Below are positions 1-5,802 of a stretch of DNA of 13,724 nucleotides, in pieces. The notes beneath the pieces are model-generated. The model saw only the letters and a program-made list of their open reading frames with translations, ran no database searches and was not told where the DNA came from. Location of the stretch: NCBI GenBank assembly GCA_027047735.1, contig JALTUD010000560.1, positions 1-13,724 on the forward strand, written 5' to 3'. The DNA comes from Flavobacteriales bacterium. Lineage in GTDB: Bacteria; Bacteroidota; Bacteroidia; Flavobacteriales_D; Parvicellaceae. Made by a program: the position numbers and the translations under genes. Positions within the stretch are counted from its first letter, which is position 1. Each line of letters opens with the position of its first letter.

Positions 1-80
1 ATAAGAAAATGAGTTTTAGTTTCTTTAGACGATGAAAAAAATCTTTGCATAGCCGAGCTATGGAAATAATTTTTGAAGAG
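1..80 (-). repeat. Partial copy 1 of a dispersed multi-hairpin repeat
   Basis: Positions 1-66 match 13489-13554 almost base for base (same direction) and the reverse complement of 6896-6939 and neighbouring bases. The copy contains the family's fixed hairpin, with arms CATAGC (48-53) and GCTATG (57-62) around a 3-base loop, inside A-rich and T-rich outer arms (about 35-76). Similarity stops near position 80, so this copy ends here and its other half would lie before the window. Strand is given relative to copy 2 (6741-7109), taken as forward. It has no credible open reading frame. Confidence 0.8.
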
Positions 81-135
81 GTTATTAACAGTTTGTGTAC
101 AAAAAGTTAAATTTAGTTAATTTTTAATTCACGAT

Positions 136-166
136 TTAGCCAACATTAATAAACTTAGTAAGTTTA
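136..166 (+). promoter_or_regulatory. Possible arsM promoter
   Basis: TAAGTTTA at 159-166 matches the Bacteroidetes -7 element TAnnTTTG at all but the last base. TTTAG lies about 19 bases upstream, where the -33 TTTG would be expected. Transcription would start near 172, giving a leader of about 12 bases before the ATG at 184. The match is imperfect and this is an inference from position and pattern only. Confidence 0.3.
150..166. promoter_or_regulatory. 17-bp palindrome, possible arsM operator
   Basis: TAAACTTA-G-TAAGTTTA is a perfect 8+1+8 palindrome that covers the predicted -7 element, 17 bases before the arsM start codon. Arsenic genes are often controlled by ArsR-type repressors that bind dyad sites overlapping the promoter, so this is a reasonable operator candidate. 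It is AT-rich, so chance is possible. No regulator gene is present in the window to pair with it. Confidence 0.3.
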
Positions 167-183
167 CGTTAAATAAATTCATT

Positions 184-1236
184 ATGAATATCAAAAATTT
201 GGAAGTCTCAAAATATTACGGACAAGAATTGCAAAACACATCCGATTTAAAGACAAATGCCTGCTGTACCGCCGGTGGAACTCCACCACACATACAAGAA
301 ATATTAAACGAAATATCGCAAGAAGTAAAAGACAAATACTACGGTTGCGGACTTACAATACCCGATGCTTTGGAGGGACTTACAATACTCGATTTAGGTT
401 CGGGAAGCGGTAGAGATTGTTTTATAGCAAGTAAACTAACCGGCGAACACGGTTCTGTTGTAGGAGTAGATATGACCGATGAACAAATTAATGTTGCGAT
501 AAATAATATTGACTACCACACCAAAAAATTTGGCTATAAACAACCAAACGTAACCTTTGTAAAAGGAAATATAGAAAACCTGTCAGCTCTGGGATTGGAA
601 AAAGAATCTTTTGATTTAATCATTTCCAACTGTGTTCTAAACCTTGTAACCGACAAACAAAAAGTGTTCTCTGATGCCTTTGAACTTCTGAAAGAAGGGG
701 GCGAAATGTACTTTTCGGACGTATATAGCAACCGAAGAATACCTCAACACTTACAAGACGACAAAGTACTATGGGGCGAATGTTTGAGCGGTGCTTTATA
801 TTGGAATGATTTCTTGCGTTACGCCAAAAAAGCAGGATTTACCGATCCGCGTGTAGTTGAGGATAAACCTATCACGATTGAGAATAAAGAACTAGAAGAA
901 AAAGTGGGGGATATAGAATTTTACTCGGTAACTTATCGCCTCTTTAAAATACAAGGATTAGAGTCAGACTGCGAAGACTACGGACAGGCAGTACGGTACA
1001 AAGGAGGTATCCCCAATAACGAAAAAGGTTTATTATTAGACAATCATCACTATTTTCCAAAAGGAAAAATTGAACCTGTTTGCGGGAATACGTATAATAT
1101 GTTACACAAAACCCGATATAAACAATATTTTGACTTTTTGGGTACTTGGGATACACATTACGGTATTTACGAAGGTTGCGGAGGAAATATTCCTTTTACT
1201 TCGCAAACCGAAGTAAATGAAGGAAGTTGCTGTTAA
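184..1236 (+). CDS. arsM: Arsenite S-adenosylmethyltransferase ArsM
   Basis: Cytosolic enzyme expected to methylate arsenite, using S-adenosylmethionine, to mono-, di- and trimethylated arsenicals. The SAM-binding motif I, DLGSGSGRDC, lies at residues 70-79, with the following acidic strand VVGVDM at 92-97 and ISNCVLNLV at 147-155. The cysteines expected to bind arsenic are present: C55 (YYGCG), C150 and C200 (GECLSG). The 50-residue gap between C150 and C200 equals that between the two corresponding cysteines of algal ArsM. A CC pair at 27-28 and a C-terminal CC (349-350) are also typical. At 350 aa the length suits the ArsM group with a C-terminal extension. No ars repressor, transporter or reductase gene is in the window, so it stands alone here between a repeat and ddl. 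Other SAM methyltransferases are unlikely given the cysteine pattern. Confidence 0.88.
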   Translation: MNIKNLEVSKYYGQELQNTSDLKTNACCTAGGTPPHIQEILNEISQEVKDKYYGCGLTIPDALEGLTILDLGSGSGRDCFIASKLTGEHGSVVGVDMTDEQINVAINNIDYHTKKFGYKQPNVTFVKGNIENLSALGLEKESFDLIISNCVLNLVTDKQKVFSDAFELLKEGGEMYFSDVYSNRRIPQHLQDDKVLWGECLSGALYWNDFLRYAKKAGFTDPRVVEDKPITIENKELEEKVGDIEFYSVTYRLFKIQGLESDCEDYGQAVRYKGGIPNNEKGLLLDNHHYFPKGKIEPVCGNTYNMLHKTRYKQYFDFLGTWDTHYGIYEGCGGNIPFTSQTEVNEGSCC

Positions 1237-1247
1237 ATAGCAACTTC
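1223..1247. terminator. Bidirectional hairpin over the arsM and ddl stop codons
   Basis: GAAGTTGCT (1223-1231) and AGCAACTTC (1239-1247) form a perfect 9-bp stem with a 7-base loop GTTAAAT. The loop holds both stop codons: TAA of arsM (1234-1236) and TAA of ddl read on the minus strand (1233-1235). The genes converge, so one hairpin could end both transcripts. No strong T-run follows on either side, so termination is inferred from position and symmetry. Confidence 0.55.
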
Positions 1248-2198
1248 GATAACTTCCGATATTAGTTCTTGAATAGAAATATTCTCCAATTCGGCTTGTT
1301 GCGGTATTAAACTTTCGGCAGACATTCCCGGTATGGTATTAACCTCAATCAAATAAGGGGTATTCTCTACAATGATATAGTCTATTCTTGCAATACCTTT
1401 TAGGTCTAAAATTCGAGCAACATTGCAGGTCGTTTCTTGTATTTCTTTATACAAGGTTTTATCAATTGGAGCCGGAGTAATTTCTTGAGATTCACCTTTA
1501 TATTTAGCTTCAAAATCGAAGAAAGAATTTTGGGTTACAATTTCAGTTACAGGCAGTTTTTTATATCCTCCATTGTTTCTGTAAATACCGTTAGTAACTT
1601 CTCTACCTTTTAGAAAAGACTCGATGATTACTTGTGAACCGTGTTTCATCGCTTTTTCTATAGCTTCGTCCAATTGGTTTTCTTTCTCTACTTTCGTTAC
1701 ACCAAAACTACTTCCTCCGTCAGCAGGTTTCACAAAACAAGGCAAACCCAAGTTCGCTATGATTTCTTTGGAAGAATAGCTTTCGTTTTTACGAACTAAG
1801 AAAGATTCTGCAACAGGAATACCGAATGTTTTTAAGAAACGATTACAAAAATACTTGTTAAATGTCAACATTGAAACAAGAGCAGAGGAAGTATTATATT
1901 TTAACCCGATGATATCAAAATAGGCTTGTAATTTACCATCCTCTCCGGGCGTTCCGTGTATGATAATAAACGCAAAATCAAACGTTATCTTTTGATTATC
2001 GCAGATAAATGAAAAGTCATTTTTATCAATAGCGAATTTTTGTTCATCTATAAAAGCAAACCACCCGTTATCATCGATAGAAACCCTATAAGGAGTATAT
2101 TTCGTTCTGTCGATGTGTTTATGAATGGTAAGAGCACTTTTCCTTGATATAATTTCTTCGTGGCTGTATCCGCCTTCTATAATAGCTACGTTTAACAT
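1233..2198 (-). CDS. ddl: D-alanine--D-alanine ligase
   Basis: Cytosolic ATP-grasp enzyme that joins two D-alanines for the peptidoglycan stem peptide. Family motifs occur in order: GGYSHEEIIS (9-18) in the N-terminal domain, HGTPGEDGKLQ (81-91), the ATP-binding KPADGGSSFGV (157-167), EAKY (230-233), EITPAPID (239-246), ARIDY (270-274) and the metal-binding LIEVNTIPGMS (283-293). The tyrosine of EAKY lies where D-Ala-specific ligases have Tyr and vancomycin-resistance D-Ala:D-Lac ligases differ, so normal D-Ala-D-Ala activity is expected. At 321 aa it is full length. The start is the ATG preceding LNVAIIEGG, a usual N-terminus for the family; no strong Shine-Dalgarno sequence precedes it. Its 3' end overlaps arsM by 4 bp. 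The cassette-like region lies directly upstream. Confidence 0.97.
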   Translation of the reverse strand: MLNVAIIEGGYSHEEIISRKSALTIHKHIDRTKYTPYRVSIDDNGWFAFIDEQKFAIDKNDFSFICDNQKITFDFAFIIIHGTPGEDGKLQAYFDIIGLKYNTSSALVSMLTFNKYFCNRFLKTFGIPVAESFLVRKNESYSSKEIIANLGLPCFVKPADGGSSFGVTKVEKENQLDEAIEKAMKHGSQVIIESFLKGREVTNGIYRNNGGYKKLPVTEIVTQNSFFDFEAKYKGESQEITPAPIDKTLYKEIQETTCNVARILDLKGIARIDYIIVENTPYLIEVNTIPGMSAESLIPQQAELENISIQELISEVIEVAI

Positions 2199-2215
2199 TT
2201 CGTATTGATTTTTAT

Positions 2216-2223
2216 CAAAAATA
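2216..2223 (-). promoter_or_regulatory. Possible ddl promoter, -7 element
   Basis: On the minus strand this reads TATTTTTG, a full match to TAnnTTTG, 17 bases before the ddl start codon. No TTTG is present at the expected -33 position, so only half of the promoter is supported. If real, it gives ddl its own short leader, independent of the cassette genes upstream. Confidence 0.4.
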
Positions 2224-2351
2224 AAGAATCAATAGAAGTATAGAATACTACTCTTGTATTATTTATAAACGTTCTTTTGTGATTATCTGTGATAATTGTT
2301 CTGTGGACGTATCAAGACCGTTGCCATATTATTTAAAAACGGAATAGAAAC

Positions 2352-2513
2352 TCATTTTACTTCAATCTTCTCGTTCGTTTCTTTATTAACAAACTTACCC
2401 GATTTGATAAAATCGCAGTCAGGAATTGAATCTGCATTAATGAACCAATGGACTTGTCCATTAGCTATCTGACAGGTAACAATTAATATTACAAATAGGA
2501 TAAATCGTCTCAT
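2352..2513 (-). pseudogene. Truncated small secreted protein in the last cassette
   Basis: A 53-aa frame begins MRRFILFVILIVTCQIANGQ, a clear signal peptide with likely cleavage before the Q, then continues with a short mature part containing FINADSIPDCDF and KSGKFVNKE and stops at TGA. The mature region resembles, from memory, the start of longer Bacteroidota secreted proteins with a Cys-x-hydrophobic-Lys-x-Gly-Lys-Phe motif, so the gene probably lost its 3' part. It sits 12 bases after the end of the palindrome at 2526-2602, as a cassette gene would. The terminal repeat expected after it (CATCACAAC) is missing from 2199-2351, which supports truncation. It could instead be an intact small protein; its function is unknown. 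Confidence 0.5.
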
Positions 2514-2525
2514 AATTGCATATAA

Positions 2526-2602
2526 CATCACAACGTTACGGCTATGAAGCGTAGGAACGGTTTGATTGGTTAGACCTATGCTTTATGGCCATTGTTGGGC
2601 TT
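2526..2602 (-). repeat. attC-like site between cassettes B and A
   Basis: On the minus strand the site runs from AAGCCCAAC (2602-2594) to GTTGTGATG (2534-2526). On the plus strand, 2540-2555 (GGCTATGAAGCGTAGG) pairs with 2575-2590 over 16 positions. The only departures from Watson-Crick pairing are three G-T wobbles. Outside this stem, CAAC (2531-2534) pairs with GTTG (2594-2597) across an asymmetric internal loop of 5 and 3 bases. The central loop is 19 bases. Outer AAC/GTT boxes, unpaired bases in one arm and a variable end are the features of attC sites. GCCCAAC fits the RYYYAAC consensus; GTTGTGA fits GTTRRRY only in part. Confidence 0.6.
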
Positions 2603-2611
2603 AGTTATTTT

Positions 2612-3277
2612 TTATTCACTTTTAATAATGATTCCTTCTAAAGACAGATCTCCCTTGCGAACATATCTATACATTCCTTGTCCTTTAGCAAACGACCAAA
2701 TGTATTCATAATGATCTTTCTCTTTTTCATAATCTTTCATGTACTTAACGTCAACAGTTCTTTTAAAATTTATTACCACAAGTTCTTTCCCTTTGGTACT
2801 TAACGTATCTAATCCTAGATATTCTATTTTAGACTTAACAACAACTTTGTTGTCGAATGAATTCCTTACCGAAACTTTCCAGTTCTTCATCTTGTTGAGA
2901 GACTTGAACGGAAATGTGATTTTTTTATTTCCATTAACAGGCAAAGAATAAGAGTTTCCTAGTGTATCATGTTCAATTTTATAACCAATTACAAACTTTA
3001 AGCCTTTCTTGGTAATTTCTTCTTTAAGAACAGTGGTGAGTAATGAATCTGCGTCATAGGTGGAACTGATTAAATACTGTTTGTTGTTTTCACTTTTGTA
3101 TTCATATTTATGACAAACGAATTCCATTGTATCCTCTGTTGTGATTTGAATTGTCTGAATCAATTCTTCCCTAGTTGAATCAATGTATGGAAAAAAATCT
3201 TTGGAATTAACAGTGGTTTGAGAGAACACCGAATTGACTGTGATTATATAGATAAATATGGAGAAGAAATTATTCAT
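2612..3277 (-). CDS. Secreted protein of unknown function (cassette B)
   Basis: This is a 221-aa protein I do not recognise. Residues 1-19 (MNNFFSIFIYIITVNSVFS) are a signal peptide, probably cleaved before QTTV, so the product should reach the periplasm or beyond. There is no lipobox and no other membrane segment. The mature part is rich in lysine and alternating polar and hydrophobic residues, suggesting a mostly beta fold. Recognisable stretches are KMKNWKVSVRNSFDNKVVV (about 128-146) and YEYIWSFAKGQGMYRYVRKG (about 189-208). The latter resembles, in style only, proteins that read out a lipid or polymer in a beta barrel. The start codon is 9 bases from the cassette end GTTGGGCTT and the stop is 9 bases before AAGCCCAAC, so almost the whole cassette is coding. 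No promoter of its own is visible. Confidence 0.8.
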   Translation of the reverse strand: MNNFFSIFIYIITVNSVFSQTTVNSKDFFPYIDSTREELIQTIQITTEDTMEFVCHKYEYKSENNKQYLISSTYDADSLLTTVLKEEITKKGLKFVIGYKIEHDTLGNSYSLPVNGNKKITFPFKSLNKMKNWKVSVRNSFDNKVVVKSKIEYLGLDTLSTKGKELVVINFKRTVDVKYMKDYEKEKDHYEYIWSFAKGQGMYRYVRKGDLSLEGIIIKSE

Positions 3278-3286
3278 GTTTTTATT

Positions 3287-3424
3287 AAGCCCAACGGTTT
3301 AAATATGATGCGTTTGGCATTTCAACACACTTAATTTTCGTATTTGTACAATGTTTATTTATTGTTCCCATCTTTGGGTTTAGTACTACTATCTGCCAAA
3401 TGCACTATATTTTTTGTTAGCACC
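3287..3424 (-). repeat. attC-like site between cassettes C and B
   Basis: On the minus strand the site runs from GGTGCTAAC (3424-3416) to GTTGGGCTT (3295-3287). The arms 3301-3319 (AAATATGATGCGTTTGGCA) and 3394-3412 pair over 19 positions, with two G-T wobbles and one A-C mismatch. The central region of 74 bases (3320-3393) is long, like the extended variable end of some chromosomal integron repeats. The arm sequence is unrelated to that of the site at 2526-2602; only the architecture is shared. It fills most of the gap between genes B and C, and I see no other feature there. Confidence 0.6.
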
Positions 3425-3436
3425 TGCTATTTTTCG

Positions 3437-4147
3437 TTAGTATTTTACTTTAGCGTCAATTACATCCCAACCAATAGAGTTAACGTGTTTATAATTCTCT
3501 ATTTTCAATTCAAAATTCTTTACGGAATTAGGTGGGAATATTTCATAAATTGTATAATCGTTACTTCCTAAAACTGTTTCAGTTTTTGAATAATATGTTA
3601 CTCTAACAACTACATCTTTAAAAGTAGCAACAGTTGCAGAATTAGTTATTTTTCCGTGTACTTTAATTTTATCTCCCCAAAAATTTTCATTATAATTACC
3701 ATCAGCGTCTAAAAATACAGTAGGCTGAGATTGTTCAGTTTCTTCAATACTCATTACTTTTTCGTAATAACCATTTCCGCTTGAACCATATCCACTTCCA
3801 CTATTCATTTCGTCATAGATTACCATACCTCCAAAAATAAAAGCACAGACAATAAAAGTTTTTATAAAGACACTTTTCCAACTTGTTGTTTTTTTCTTTG
3901 GTTTAGTCACTTTTTCATTTTTCTGTTTATTTAATGGTGGCGGTTTTGGAGTTTCCTTATTTTTAATTGGTGGTGGTGAAGATAATTTGAAAAATTCTTT
4001 TAGTTCATCAATTTTTTCAGCTGTTGTCCAATCTGTTAGTCCTTCATACCAAACTTTAGTATCTTTTTTAATGTTCTTTGTTGTTAATTCCTCAAAACTA
4101 AATGGACCTTCTTGTTCTGTTCCATTGTATAAATAATACTTCTTCAT
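3437..4147 (-). CDS. GYF_2-domain membrane protein (cassette C)
   Basis: This 236-aa protein has a recognisable N-terminal GYF_2 (DUF4339) domain at residues 1-55: YYLYNGTEQEGPFSFEEL, then DTKVWYEGLTDWTTAEKI. GYF-type domains bind proline-rich peptides. A linker of PPP and lysine motifs (57-86) follows, then one membrane helix (about 91-111), then a Gly/Ser-rich stretch and a C-terminal beta-sandwich-like domain (about 160-236). The last ends GWDVIDAKVKY and resembles, from memory, FxLYD-type extracytoplasmic domains. The likely topology is GYF_2 domain in the cytoplasm and C-terminal domain outside. AGGAAAAT just before the ATG could act as a ribosome site. It is the first cassette after the TPR-PD40 gene; the cassette end GTTAGCACC lies 45 bases before the start. 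Its role is unknown. Confidence 0.85.
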   Translation of the reverse strand: MKKYYLYNGTEQEGPFSFEELTTKNIKKDTKVWYEGLTDWTTAEKIDELKEFFKLSSPPPIKNKETPKPPPLNKQKNEKVTKPKKKTTSWKSVFIKTFIVCAFIFGGMVIYDEMNSGSGYGSSGNGYYEKVMSIEETEQSQPTVFLDADGNYNENFWGDKIKVHGKITNSATVATFKDVVVRVTYYSKTETVLGSNDYTIYEIFPPNSVKNFELKIENYKHVNSIGWDVIDAKVKY

Positions 4148-4192
4148 ATTTTCCTATTTTCGTTTTTTTAATTCAGGTTTCTCTTTTTAGTT

Positions 4193-4201
4193 GGTGCTAA
4201 C
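4193..4201 (-). other. Outer core site of cassette C next to chromosomal gene
   Basis: On the minus strand this reads GTTAGCACC, the exact complement of the GGTGCTAAC that ends cassette C (3424-3416). Upstream of it, only about 21 bases separate it from the stop codon of the TPR-PD40 gene, and these contain no palindrome. The cassette therefore appears to begin at a bare GTT rather than at a complete attC or a recognisable attI site. That is what insertion of a cassette at a secondary site would leave. Confidence 0.45.
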
Positions 4202-4222
4202 GTAAATATATAAATACCCCAA

Positions 4223-5596
4223 CTATTTATTCAATTTAGAAATATCAATAGTAAACACATCTGCGTTTCCTTTGCTGTCGATGTCGTAGTAAGCACTTAC
4301 ATAAGCGGTTTTGCCATCGGGGCTTATCGAGATTGTTTTTTCTTCTTTTGTAGTGTTAATTGGGTAGCCCATATTTTTGGGTTCGCTCCACGTTCCGTCT
4401 TCTTTTTTGTGTGTAACGTAGATGTCGTAACTTCCTAAACTGTTTTTATATCCGTTGGAAGAAAAATACATGGTGTTTCCGTCTAAGGAAATAAAGACGC
4501 TTTTTTCATCTCCTTTGGTGTTAATGGTTGCTCCAACATTTTTGGGTTCTTGCCAAGCTCCGCTTTTCTTTTCTACTACATAAATATCTGCTCTACCCAA
4601 CCCTCCGGGTCTTTCCGATACGAAATAGATAAACTTGCCGTCAGCGGTCATAGTTGCAGAAGACTCAAAATAGCTGGAGTTAATTTTTTTGCTAATTTTT
4701 TTATCCTCTTTTTCCAAAATAGGTTTGGGTTCTGCCCATTTTCCTGTTTTACTTCTTTTGGAAACGTAAATATCACCGCTTCCGGTTACCTTCATAATAT
4801 TGCGGTAGATTAGCATTTTTCCTTTTGGGGTAAAACCTAACGCTCCATCGTGGAACTCAGTGTTTACTTTTCCGTGAGCAGGTACTGCTTTCGTCCATTT
4901 TCCGGTAATGGTATCCAAGTCGGAAATATAAATATCCGAATAGTACATAAAATCGAAATTCTTATCTACGTTTCCGCCTTTGGTATCGGAACGTCTTGAA
5001 GTGAAGACCAAAATTCTCCCGTCTTGCGAAATGCAAGGAGCAAATTCAGGAGCTGAGGTATTTATTTCTCCCCCGATGTTTGTTATTTTAACATCTTCGG
5101 GGTTAGCCATGGCTTCTTTCGCAAATTTACATTGAGCAATATAAGTGTCAACTCCGGATTCTTCTATCAATTTTTCTTTTCCGTTGAGTGTTGCTTTGTG
5201 TTTTTCGTAATCGGCAATAGCATCGTCTAATAATTCTAATCGATGTTCAATTTGCCCGCGGATAAGATAAACATCTCTATCAACCGTAGAATCGATTTTC
5301 ATTGCACGGTCAATGTATTCTTTGGCTAAATCAAATTTTCCGAGGGCATACTGGCAACGAGCGATTCCAAACATGGCTCCGGCATTTTTTTCGTCCAAAG
5401 CTAATACTTCTCTAAAGGTATTTAAAGCACCTCTGTAATTATAAGAATAGAACATATCCATACCGTTTGCCACTTTAAATTGTAATTTGGTAGCTTCGAT
5501 GATGTTTTTAGACGTATCTCTATAGCTTTGGTACTCCATAGAAGCGTAAGAATTTCCAATTCCGAAGAACAATGCTATCAGTAATAAATTTTTCAT
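4223..5596 (-). CDS. Secreted TPR and PD40 beta-propeller protein
   Basis: A 457-aa envelope protein. Residues 1-18 (MKNLLLIALFFGIGNSYA) form a signal peptide. About 40-165 carry tetratricopeptide repeats, for example NYRGALNTFREVLALDEKN (53-71) and GKFDLAKEYIDRAMKID (86-102). From about 183 to the end are WD40-like PD40 blades: EFAPCISQDGRILVFTSRR, then SATMTADGKFIYFVSERP, KSVFISLDGNTMYFSSNG and KTISISPDGKTAYVSA. Each is followed by DIYV-type strands, and three of the blade connectors end in W-x-EPK. This matches the N-terminal half of the Bacteroidota TPR-PD40-OmpA proteins (PorE-like, about 650 aa), but the peptidoglycan-binding OmpA domain is absent and the protein ends cleanly after the propeller. 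It probably acts as a periplasmic or outer-membrane scaffold. A good promoter lies upstream. Confidence 0.9.
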   Translation of the reverse strand: MKNLLLIALFFGIGNSYASMEYQSYRDTSKNIIEATKLQFKVANGMDMFYSYNYRGALNTFREVLALDEKNAGAMFGIARCQYALGKFDLAKEYIDRAMKIDSTVDRDVYLIRGQIEHRLELLDDAIADYEKHKATLNGKEKLIEESGVDTYIAQCKFAKEAMANPEDVKITNIGGEINTSAPEFAPCISQDGRILVFTSRRSDTKGGNVDKNFDFMYYSDIYISDLDTITGKWTKAVPAHGKVNTEFHDGALGFTPKGKMLIYRNIMKVTGSGDIYVSKRSKTGKWAEPKPILEKEDKKISKKINSSYFESSATMTADGKFIYFVSERPGGLGRADIYVVEKKSGAWQEPKNVGATINTKGDEKSVFISLDGNTMYFSSNGYKNSLGSYDIYVTHKKEDGTWSEPKNMGYPINTTKEEKTISISPDGKTAYVSAYYDIDSKGNADVFTIDISKLNK

Positions 5597-5655
5597 ATTT
5601 TCAGTTTATGAAGTTGACTTTAATCAAGTTTATTTTATAGTCTGCATATTTACAA

Positions 5656-5689
5656 CAAAAGTATTTACTATGCAATACCTTACAACAAA
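5656..5689 (-). promoter_or_regulatory. Promoter of the TPR-PD40 gene
   Basis: On the minus strand TACTTTTG (5663-5656) matches TAnnTTTG exactly. TTTGTTG (5689-5683) ends 19 bases upstream, the usual spacing for the Bacteroidetes -33 TTTG/TTG element. Transcription would start near 5649, giving a leader of about 50 bases. This is the best promoter match in the window. Confidence 0.65.
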
Positions 5690-5802
5690 TATATTTATTT
5701 CAGTGAATAAAAAAATAGCTTTTTTAGTCTTGTTAATGATTTTTGGTTGTTTTGTTGAAAAGATTTTGATTTTATGGTGTAATTATGATTAAAAAGAGAT
5801 AT

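Larger units (their letters stand above)
2352..4201 (-). mobile_element. Integron-like gene cassette cluster, no integrase
   Basis: Three genes in one direction are separated by two large imperfect palindromes (2526-2602 and 3287-3424). Reading on the minus strand, cassette C begins GTTAGCACC (4201-4193) and ends GGTGCTAAC (3424-3416). Cassette B begins GTTGGGCTTA and ends TAAGCCCAAC. Start and end of the same cassette are complementary to each other, while neighbouring cassettes differ. This is the rule for integron cassettes, whose attC is split when the circle is inserted. Coding density is high and leaders are short for B (9 bases). The third cassette is cut short before ddl. The integrase would have to lie elsewhere. 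An alternative is a family of intergenic palindromes without integrase involvement. Confidence 0.6.

Noticed and set aside
2282..2296. Small hairpin ATTATC-TGT-GATAAT as a terminator or regulator
   Set aside because: Only 6 AT-rich pairs and no T-run; such palindromes are expected by chance in this base composition.
5703..5792. Plus-strand GTG frame of 29 codons (VNKKIAFLVLLMIFGC...) resembling a lipoprotein signal
   Set aside because: It lies in very AT-rich DNA where hydrophobic frames arise by chance, has no promoter on that strand and almost nothing after the would-be lipobox Cys.
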